Assembly (NCBI GenBank): GCA_029933495.1
Contig: JAOZOC010000030.1
Coordinates: 1 to 13,734, forward strand
Direction of reading: 5' to 3'
Origin: Bacteroidales bacterium
Lineage (GTDB): Bacteria; Bacteroidota; Bacteroidia; Bacteroidales; JAADJA01
Length of the DNA stretch: 13,734 nucleotides
Position numbers and translations under genes: made by a program. Positions 7,975-13,734 of the stretch are shown in pieces. The notes under the pieces are model-generated. The model was not told the origin of the DNA, did not search any database, and saw only the letters and a program-made list of their open reading frames with translations. The number at the start of each line of letters is the position of its first letter. Position 1 is the stretch's first letter.

Positions 7975-7982
7975 TATTTTTG
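7975..7982 (+). promoter_or_regulatory. Possible -7 element for the glycosyltransferase gene
   Basis: TATTTTTG on the plus strand matches TAnnTTTG and would put the transcript start about 15 bases before the ATG at 8004. No TTTG lies at the expected -33 distance, so this is weaker than the divergent yidC promoter 38 bases to the left. The two would share a 101-base divergent intergenic region. Confidence 0.35.
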
Positions 7983-8003
7983 TCCGCAAATAGAATATAA
8001 TTG

Positions 8004-9206
8004 ATGAATAAATACAAACCCTACATTTACGTAGCATTACCTGCATTAAATGAAGCAGATTATATTCAGGAGTTTGTCTTATGTCTTAAATCGCAAACAT
8101 ATCAGAATTTCAAACTAGTGACTTGCATTAATCAGCCAGACAATTGGTGGGATGAACCGAAAAAACTTCACATCTGCAAGAATAACCTGAAAACTATCGA
8201 TTTTCTGAAATCAGTAAAGGATGTTGATATTGCAATAATCGATAAAAGCAGTAAGGGAGAGGGATGGAAAGGTAAAAAATTTGGAGTGGGGTGGGCGCGG
8301 AAGCTGGCAATGGAGAGAATAGCCTTAGAAGCACAAAATGACAATTTGATTGTCAGCCTGGACACAGATACAACCTTTTTACCTAATTATTTTGAGTCAT
8401 TGATAGAGAATTTTAATATTCATCCTAAAGCCGTTGCAGCTGCAATTCCTTATTATCATAAGCTAACAGGAGAAGAAAATACCGACAGGGCCATTTTGCA
8501 TTATGAGATTTACTTGAGATATTTTAACATTAATATGCTGCGGATAGGGAGTCCTTACGCTTTTACAGCTATCGGGTCGGCCATTGCTTTATCTGTAAGC
8601 TCATACAAAGCAATAGGAGGGATAACACCACATAAAAGCGGAGAAGATTTTTATTTTTTGCAGAAACTAAGAAAGTATGGAGAAATAATATTATGGAACA
8701 GGGAAAAAGTCTTTCCGGCAGCCAGATTTTCCGATCGGGTTGATTTCGGTACTGGTCCTGCAATGATAAAGGGTAGGGAAGGAGACTGGTCGTCATATCC
8801 AATATATCCATATAACTATTTTGATGAAATTAAGTCGCTATTTGACTTGTTTCCTGACCTTTATAAAAAGCAGATTAATACTTCTCTGGATGATTTCTTT
8901 GAAGAAAAATACGGAGAAAAAGATATTTGGCAACCTTTGCGCGAAAATTTTAAGACCCGGGAACAATTTATAAAAGCATGCCATCACAAGTTCGATGCAC
9001 TCAGAACATTCCAGTATTTGAAATGGAGATATACAAAAGAAAAGCAAAATAGTGATGAGATAAATATAGATAAATTTCTTAATAAATATTTTCTTACAGA
9101 GGTGTCAGAAAAAAGAATAGAATCATTTGATTCAATGTCAGTTACAGAAATGGATGAACTACGAAATTTGTTAGTGAAAATTGAGAAAAAATATCAAGAC
9201 TATTAG
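8004..9206 (+). CDS. Family 2 glycosyltransferase (GT-A fold), acceptor unknown
   Basis: Predicted cytoplasmic sugar transferase, 400 residues. The N-terminal GT-A domain starts YVALPALNEADYI (9-21). SLDTDT (118-123) supplies the metal-binding DxD-type motif and GED (213-215) the likely catalytic acid region. KGEGWKGKKFGVGWARKLAM (84-103) is the segment usually lying between donor-site motifs. RFSDRVDFGTGPAM (241-254) is a distinctive conserved-looking element. I see no membrane-spanning helix, so any lipid acceptor would be reached peripherally. The C-terminal third (about 280-400) is charged, mostly helical and unrecognised. The ATG at 8004 is preferred to an adjacent in-frame TTG at 8001. 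The miaA-like gene starts 23 bases after the stop, suggesting co-transcription. No other cell-surface polysaccharide genes are nearby, so donor and acceptor cannot be inferred from context. Family assignment is firm; specificity is unknown. Confidence 0.82.
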   Translation: MNKYKPYIYVALPALNEADYIQEFVLCLKSQTYQNFKLVTCINQPDNWWDEPKKLHICKNNLKTIDFLKSVKDVDIAIIDKSSKGEGWKGKKFGVGWARKLAMERIALEAQNDNLIVSLDTDTTFLPNYFESLIENFNIHPKAVAAAIPYYHKLTGEENTDRAILHYEIYLRYFNINMLRIGSPYAFTAIGSAIALSVSSYKAIGGITPHKSGEDFYFLQKLRKYGEIILWNREKVFPAARFSDRVDFGTGPAMIKGREGDWSSYPIYPYNYFDEIKSLFDLFPDLYKKQINTSLDDFFEEKYGEKDIWQPLRENFKTREQFIKACHHKFDALRTFQYLKWRYTKEKQNSDEINIDKFLNKYFLTEVSEKRIESFDSMSVTEMDELRNLLVKIEKKYQDY

Positions 9207-9229
9207 TTTAGAATTTTAAATACAGTTTT

Positions 9230-10138
9230 ATGATTACCATATTAGGCCCCACAGCAACAGGGAAAACAACATTTGCAGCCCAACTTGCATATCACCTGAA
9301 CGGAGAAATAATAAGTGCTGATTCTCGTCAAGTGTATAAAGGTATGGACCTGGCTACAGGCAAAGACTTTGGTGATTATATTGTCAATGACAGGCAGATA
9401 CCATACCATCTTGTTGATATTGTTGAGCCGGGATATGAGTATAACGTTTATGAATTTCAGCGTGATTTTTTAAAAACTTATGAGGATATTATACAAAGAG
9501 GACAACTACCCATTCTTTGTGGAGGTACAGGAATGTACATTGAATCTGTTCTGAAAGGATATAAACTGATAAATGTTCCTGAAAACAAACAACTTAGAGA
9601 AAGCTTAACAGACCTGCCCCCTGATGAACTTATTGCCGGGCTTCGGGAGTTTAAAGTTCCCCACAACATAACAGATACAGAAGATAGCAAAAGATTAATC
9701 AGAGCCATTGAGATACAGACATATTATAAAGAACATCCTGAAATTGACAGATCATTTCCTGAAATTAAAAATATAATATTTGGAATTATGTTCGATCGTG
9801 AAGTAATACGAAAAAGAATTACAGAGAGGCTAAAACAGAGACTTGATTCTGGCATGTCAGGAGAGGTTAAAAAATTGTTGGATAAAGGACTAACCCCCGA
9901 ACAACTTAAATTTTATGGCCTGGAATACAAATATCTCACAATGTATATAACAGGAGAGATTAATTATGATAATATGTTCAGGTTACTGAATACAGCGATT
10001 CATCAATTTGCAAAGCGCCAGGTGACCTGGTTCCGTAAAATGGAACGTTCAGGATATAAGATACATTGGATTGACGGGAATTTGAGCTTAGAGGAGAGAG
10101 TAAGCAGTGCACTAGAAAAATATGAATTGAGCAGCTAA
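9230..10138 (+). CDS. miaA: MiaA-family tRNA dimethylallyltransferase, atypical type
   Basis: MiaA enzymes transfer dimethylallyl from its diphosphate to N6 of A37 in tRNAs reading UNN codons. Support in 302 residues: P-loop GPTATGKTT (6-14), SADSRQVYKGMD (29-40) with the catalytic-type Asp31, PYHLVDI (58-64), LPILCGGTGMYI (93-104), RLIRAIEI (155-162) and AKRQVTWFRK (261-270). Several details depart from the common form. The usual GTAKP after the MD is ATGKDF (42-47), and the segment 115-155 before RLIRAIE is short with an unusual PHNITDTEDSK. Some Bacteroidota carry two MiaA paralogues, so this may be the second type, with a classical copy elsewhere. The N-terminus is tight, with the P-loop only five residues in. 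It is probably co-transcribed with the glycosyltransferase gene. Its stop codon overlaps that of the convergent cvfB-like gene. Confidence 0.87.
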   Translation: MITILGPTATGKTTFAAQLAYHLNGEIISADSRQVYKGMDLATGKDFGDYIVNDRQIPYHLVDIVEPGYEYNVYEFQRDFLKTYEDIIQRGQLPILCGGTGMYIESVLKGYKLINVPENKQLRESLTDLPPDELIAGLREFKVPHNITDTEDSKRLIRAIEIQTYYKEHPEIDRSFPEIKNIIFGIMFDREVIRKRITERLKQRLDSGMSGEVKKLLDKGLTPEQLKFYGLEYKYLTMYITGEINYDNMFRLLNTAIHQFAKRQVTWFRKMERSGYKIHWIDGNLSLEERVSSALEKYELSS

Positions 10139-10965
10139 ATGAGTTTAATACCCTTTTCGTTTATCTCCAGGCGTTTTTGTTTGTATAAAGCACCTACAGC
10201 CTTTTTAAAAACTTTTTTACTCATACCTAATTGATCTGCAATGTCTTTTGGTGAGCTTTTGTCGTTTAAGTTCAAAAAACCGTTATTATCTGTAAGTGCT
10301 TTTTGCAATTTCTTTATGTTGGCATCTACACCACGATATCCAAAACGGTTCAGGCTAATGTCAAGTTTATTATCAGTTCTTATTTTCTTAACATACCCGG
10401 TTAATTTATCACCAATTTTTATATCATCAAAAATTTCATTCTGAAATAGCATCCCCTGATAGGTGTTATTAACTATTACACTTATTCCCATTTCAGTTTC
10501 CTGGTATGCAAGTAAATCTACCTCATCACCAATTTTCAGATCAACGGATAGTTTTTTTAATGTATTGTTAATTTTTGTGCTTCCAACGAGGCGTTGAGAT
10601 TCCTCATCCAAATAAAGGAACACTACATAATAATAACCTTCTTCGATAGGTTCAGCTTGTTGTCTGTAAGGAACTAATAAATCTTTCTCCAGCCCCCAAT
10701 CAAAGAAAGCTCCATGACGGCTTACTGCTATGGCTTTAAGAGCTGCATACTCATTCAGTTTAACTTTTGGTAAACGGGTAGTGGCAAGCATTTCATTTTC
10801 TGAATCTTTATAAAGAAACACATCAATTGTATCTTTGATTTTTATAATCTCTGTAACATATTTATTTGGAAGAAACACCTCATTTGATTCATCATCAACT
10901 AAATAAGTTCCTTTATCTGTTTGTCTTAAGGCTGTTAACGTATTAATCTGTCCTAATTTAAGCAT
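10135..10965 (-). CDS. cvfB: CvfB-like S1 RNA-binding protein
   Basis: Predicted cytoplasmic RNA-binding protein of 276 residues, the usual size for the CvfB/YitL family, which in Staphylococcus influences virulence gene expression; its role in Bacteroidota is not established. Order: a degenerate S1-like barrel (about 1-66), a second (about 69-133, with AVSRHGAFFDWGLEKDLLVP), a third (about 143-207, with GYVKKIRTDNKLDISLNRFG), and a C-terminal winged-helix domain (about 216-276, with PKDIADQLGMSKKVFKKAVG). The ATG at 10965 lies about 20 bases downstream of a good promoter. The gene is convergent with the miaA-like gene: its TAG (10137-10135) and that gene's TAA (10136-10138) share bases, leaving no space for a terminator between them. 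The gene stands alone on its strand, with a 162-base gap to the TPR gene upstream. Confidence 0.9.
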   Translation of the reverse strand: MLKLGQINTLTALRQTDKGTYLVDDESNEVFLPNKYVTEIIKIKDTIDVFLYKDSENEMLATTRLPKVKLNEYAALKAIAVSRHGAFFDWGLEKDLLVPYRQQAEPIEEGYYYVVFLYLDEESQRLVGSTKINNTLKKLSVDLKIGDEVDLLAYQETEMGISVIVNNTYQGMLFQNEIFDDIKIGDKLTGYVKKIRTDNKLDISLNRFGYRGVDANIKKLQKALTDNNGFLNLNDKSSPKDIADQLGMSKKVFKKAVGALYKQKRLEINEKGIKLI

Positions 10966-10984
10966 TGGAAAAATAATTTTACGG

Positions 10985-11016
10985 CAAAGCTAAGTATTTT
11001 ATGCATAGTAGATCAA
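10985..11016 (-). promoter_or_regulatory. Bacteroidota-type promoter for the cvfB-like gene
   Basis: On the minus strand TAGCTTTG (10992 to 10985) matches TAnnTTTG exactly and is followed by C. TTG (11016 to 11014) lies 21 bases upstream. The transcript would begin near 10978, leaving a leader of about 13 bases, which supports the ATG at 10965. Confidence 0.6.
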
Positions 11017-11087
11017 TTTCATTTAATGTCTTAAGTATATAATAAAAGCCTATAATTAATATTATGTTAAGTAGGACTTTTTAAAGA

Positions 11088-11112
11088 AAGGGAGAAAACC
11101 AATTCCTCCCCT
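11088..11112 (-). terminator. Candidate terminator after the TPR gene
   Basis: On the minus strand AGGGGAG (11112 to 11106) pairs with CTCCCTT (11094 to 11088), a 7-base stem with one G-U pair and an 11-base loop. It is followed by TCTTTAAAAA rather than a clean T run. It lies 15 bases past the TPR stop codon. Position and GC content favour a terminator; the tail is imperfect. Confidence 0.45.
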
Positions 11113-11127
11113 GATCTGATCTTTTAT

Positions 11128-12354
11128 CTACATACCTAATTCAGCATTGATTTCTTTCAGTTCATCATACATTTTTAATCTTGTATAAATTTCCTTAAGA
11201 GATATCATAGTATTTCTGTCAGCAGGATCAATTTCGTGAGCCTTTTGTAAGTATGGCAAACTTGCAGTAAGCATATTATCTGCCTTTTCTTTAAGAGCAT
11301 TATATTCGTCAACAGCATTTAAATCCAATTGGTTTGCAATATCCATTATAACAGAAGCCTTATTAACATATATAGCTCCCATATTATAATATGCATCAAA
11401 ATAATCTTCCTTGAGATCAATAGCTTTTTGATAGGCATTTATAGCTTTGTTAAAAGCATCTTCACGTACCTCATTAGTTTGTGTTGTATCGCTCACAATC
11501 CTGTCATAACTAGTCCCGATTGCAAAAAAGATAGTAGGATTTGTAGCATCAAGTGTTGCAGCTTTCTCAAGGTCATTAAGTGCTTTCTCGGTCTCCCCTA
11601 TTGCCAGATATAAATTAATCATATTTAACAGAATATTAAGATTCTCCGGATATCTCTGAATACCCAAAGCAAAATATTTTTCAGAATTTTCATTATCACC
11701 CTTATCTTTATATAAGTTTCCTAATGAAACATATAAGCCCGGCTCAGGATACTCAATGTCAATCAGTTGTTTGAGATAGGTTATAGCTTTATCATCATCA
11801 TCTGCAAGTTCAGCAGCATAAGACATATAATATAATGTAGTGTTCTTTGTTGAATCTGCAGCTCCATATTTATTATAAATTTCATACGCTTTTTCAAATG
11901 AAGAGAGAGTCTTCACATAATCTTGTTTGGCAGCTGTAGTGTCTCCTGCCTTTTTAGCTTCATTTCCAAGAGTATAATAGTTTGCACCACCAAAGAAATA
12001 GGCCTCCCCCAGGATTGGCATTCTTTGCATTATATCCTCCGAATATTGTTTTTTAGTATCAAGTTCAAGTGCTTTTGCATAAGCTTCATCGGCTTTGGAC
12101 AAAGCATCAGGATCGAGATTTTTATAAGCCTCAAGTGGACTTCTTGCAATGTCGAGATAGATATTTCCACAGTAATACCATGTTTTGGCCATACCAACTG
12201 TCTTTTCGTTAACGGTTGCTTTATCAATAGCAATTTTAGCTTTGTCAAGCTTTCCGTTACGATGATAGTTAAATGCACTAACTACCTGATTTTTTTGCGA
12301 AAAGCCAATTAGAGTCGCAAAAATGAATAGTACTGATAATGAAAGTTTTTTCAT
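11128..12354 (-). CDS. Exported tetratricopeptide repeat protein
   Basis: Predicted periplasmic or envelope TPR protein, 408 residues, probably a protein-interaction scaffold; no enzyme motif is seen. Residues 1-19 are a signal peptide (KKLSLSVLFIFATLIGFS) with predicted cleavage before Gln20. The rest is helical repeats: a degenerate unit near 26-55, then clearer TPRs such as LYVSLGNLYKDKGDNENSEK, NILLNMINLYLAIGETEKAL, IFFAIGTSYDR and FDAYYNMGAIYVNKA, with a final PYLQKAHEIDPADRNTMISL unit near the C-terminus. Two acidic or Thr/Asp-rich linkers interrupt the array. The ATG at 12354 starts the signal peptide directly and lies about 31 bases from the predicted transcript start. It follows gyrA on the same strand at 148 bases but has its own promoter. 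I recall gyrA followed by a TPR gene in other Bacteroidota, though a functional link to gyrase is not implied. The exact role is unknown. Confidence 0.85.
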   Translation of the reverse strand: MKKLSLSVLFIFATLIGFSQKNQVVSAFNYHRNGKLDKAKIAIDKATVNEKTVGMAKTWYYCGNIYLDIARSPLEAYKNLDPDALSKADEAYAKALELDTKKQYSEDIMQRMPILGEAYFFGGANYYTLGNEAKKAGDTTAAKQDYVKTLSSFEKAYEIYNKYGAADSTKNTTLYYMSYAAELADDDDKAITYLKQLIDIEYPEPGLYVSLGNLYKDKGDNENSEKYFALGIQRYPENLNILLNMINLYLAIGETEKALNDLEKAATLDATNPTIFFAIGTSYDRIVSDTTQTNEVREDAFNKAINAYQKAIDLKEDYFDAYYNMGAIYVNKASVIMDIANQLDLNAVDEYNALKEKADNMLTASLPYLQKAHEIDPADRNTMISLKEIYTRLKMYDELKEINAELGM

Positions 12355-12391
12355 GATTATTAACGTTTAAATGATTTATTTTTTTGCTCGG

Positions 12392-12423
12392 CAAAAATAT
12401 TTATTTTCTGAATATTATTCAAA
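12392..12423 (-). promoter_or_regulatory. Bacteroidota-type promoter for the TPR gene
   Basis: On the minus strand TATTTTTG (12399 to 12392) matches TAnnTTTG and is followed by CC. TTTG (12423 to 12420) lies 20 bases upstream, good -33 spacing. The predicted start near 12385 leaves a leader of about 31 bases. The rest of the gap back to the gyrA stop shows no clear gyrA terminator, so read-through from gyrA remains possible. Confidence 0.6.
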
Positions 12424-12502
12424 AAGCAGGCCAATTTGGAACGATTCTTATTAATCAGTATCTATTCCGTTTGGCAATAATAAAAAAATATGGCTTAATT
12501 AA

Positions 12503-13734
12503 TTATTCTTCAGTATTTTCCGTATCTGTTTCCTGAGTTTCACTGTTGTCAGATATTTTTTCAGCACCTGAATTTTCTTCTCCTTCCACTAACTCATCAA
12601 AAACCTCCTCATCCTCATCCACATCCACTCTAGCAACAGCAGCTATTGCATCTTTTTCTCTTATATTAATAAGCCTGACTCCCTGAGTTGCACGCCCCAT
12701 AACCCTTAATCCTGAAACCGGTAACCGAATAAGAATGCCGGATTTAGTAATTATCATTAGATCATCATTGTCAGAAACGGATTTAATTGCTATCAGTTTT
12801 CCGGTTTTTGGAGTGACATTTATAGTTTTTACTCCCTTCCCTCCCCTGTTGGTTACTCTGTAATCATCAAGGTTAGACCGTTTACCATAGCCGTTTTCAG
12901 AAACAACTAAAACTTCATTAGTGTCTTCTACTTCCATACAAATCATTCCAACAACTTCATCTTTCGGCCCGGCTAAGGTTATTCCCCTGACACCTGATGC
13001 GTTTCTACCCATAGGTCTTACACGACTCTCATCAAATCTAATAGCACGACCAGATTTTAGAGCGAGTAATATTTCACTCTTACCACTTGTAAGTCTTGCT
13101 TCAAGCAGATTATCACCTTCTCTGATATTAATGGCAATTATTCCATTCTGACGTGGCCGTGAATAGGCTTCAAGGGTAGTTTTCTTTATAACACCACGTT
13201 TTGTGGCAAGTATAATATATGTATTATTAATGTATTCTTCATCTTTAAAATTTTTAACATTAATAATTGCCCTTACCTTATCATCTCTGTCAATGCTGAT
13301 CATATTCTGAATAGCACGCCCTTTAGCAGTTTTTGATCCTTCCGGGATTTCATAAACCTTCAACCAGAAAACTTTACCTTTTTCAGTAAAGAAGAGCATA
13401 TAATTATGATTTGTAGCAATATACAGATGCTCAAGAAAGTCCTCATCCCTAATATTACTTCCTCTTGCTCCGGTCCCTCCCCTATTCTGTCTCCTGTATT
13501 CTGTAAGCGGCGTTCTTTTAATATACCCCATATGCGAAATTGTAATTACAACTTCTTCATCGGCAATAGTATCCTCGATATTAAAGTCTTTTGCTGTATA
13601 TTCAATTTCAGTGCGTGGCTCATCACCATATTTTTCCTTAATTTCACGCATCTCCTCTTTCAGGATATCCATCCTCATATCTTCACTAGCAAGTATTTCA
13701 TTAAGATGATCAATAAGTTTCATCAACTCGGCAT
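12503..13734 (-). CDS. gyrA: DNA gyrase subunit A, C-terminal part (cut by window edge)
   Basis: Only about the last 410 codons are present; the reading frame runs open through the right edge, so the breakpoint/active-site part lies outside. Residues below count from 13726. The fragment begins in the coiled-coil end of the N-terminal domain (LIDHLNEILASEDM), then holds the C-terminal beta-pinwheel that wraps DNA for negative supercoiling. Blade repeats are visible, for example RPMGRNASGVRGI (237-249) and RVMGRATQGVRLI (341-353). The GyrA-box position reads QNRGGTG (80-86), a variant of QRRGGKG, and a second similar word, TNRGGKG, occurs at 292-298. The last 40 or so residues are very acidic (VDVDEDEEVFDELVEGEE and onward), a tail type known to tune wrapping in other gyrases. 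ParC is less likely, because the full pinwheel with a box motif is kept. Confidence 0.95.
   Translation of the reverse strand, partial: AELMKLIDHLNEILASEDMRMDILKEEMREIKEKYGDEPRTEIEYTAKDFNIEDTIADEEVVITISHMGYIKRTPLTEYRRQNRGGTGARGSNIRDEDFLEHLYIATNHNYMLFFTEKGKVFWLKVYEIPEGSKTAKGRAIQNMISIDRDDKVRAIINVKNFKDEEYINNTYIILATKRGVIKKTTLEAYSRPRQNGIIAINIREGDNLLEARLTSGKSEILLALKSGRAIRFDESRVRPMGRNASGVRGITLAGPKDEVVGMICMEVEDTNEVLVVSENGYGKRSNLDDYRVTNRGGKGVKTINVTPKTGKLIAIKSVSDNDDLMIITKSGILIRLPVSGLRVMGRATQGVRLINIREKDAIAAVARVDVDEDEEVFDELVEGEENSGAEKISDNSETQETDTENTEE

Noticed and set aside
11923..12312. 129-residue plus-strand frame opposite the TPR gene
   Set aside because: It is antisense to the TPR coding sequence, Cys/Phe/Ile-rich and without recognisable features; a coding shadow.
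1..13734. Mobile island, prophage, defence system or CRISPR locus
   Set aside because: No integrase, transposase, phage structural gene, nuclease cluster or regularly spaced repeat is present; most genes are conserved chromosomal housekeeping genes.

Overview
This is an AT-rich bacterial chromosomal segment from a member of the Bacteroidota, probably a Bacteroidales- or Marinilabiliales-like lineage. The evidence is a type IX secretion (Por) C-terminal sorting domain on one exported protein, signal peptides cut just before glutamine, TAnnTTTG-type promoter elements in place of TATAAT boxes, few Shine-Dalgarno sequences, and housekeeping proteins (YidC, GyrA, UvrB) of Bacteroidota type. There is no tRNA, rRNA, CRISPR array, transposase, integrase or phage gene, and no gene-free stretch above 300 bases.

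Left part (1-3665, plus strand). A 209-base leader is packed with inverted repeats. It precedes a tightly coupled pair of lipoprotein genes whose stop and start overlap as ATGA: a YncE/YVTN-like beta-propeller, and a plant-type glutaminyl-peptide cyclotransferase, also a predicted beta-propeller. A third gene encodes an exported protein with a type IX sorting tail. The 209-base gap that follows carries two similar palindromes resembling a REP doublet, between the convergent 3' ends of the secreted-protein gene and uvrB.

Middle part (3875-10965). uvrB and yidC lie on the minus strand, yidC first, and are probably transcribed from a clear promoter upstream of yidC. Divergent from yidC is a plus-strand pair: a soluble family-2 glycosyltransferase and a MiaA-family tRNA prenyltransferase with an atypical signature. 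The miaA-like gene ends tail-to-tail with a minus-strand cvfB-like S1-domain gene, and their stop codons overlap.

Right part (10966-13734, minus strand). gyrA enters from the right edge, represented only by the end of its N-terminal part and its whole DNA-wrapping C-terminal domain. It is followed by a periplasmic TPR protein with its own promoter.

Most of the window is ordinary housekeeping DNA, and I did not find a convincing new multi-gene system. The best biological thread is N-terminal pyroglutamate chemistry. A glutaminyl cyclase lipoprotein is encoded next to a type IX cargo protein, and both predicted signal-peptidase-I substrates in the window begin with Gln after predicted cleavage. 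Secondary points are the structured repeats at the left edge and at 3786-3836, the atypical MiaA, and the orphan glycosyltransferase.
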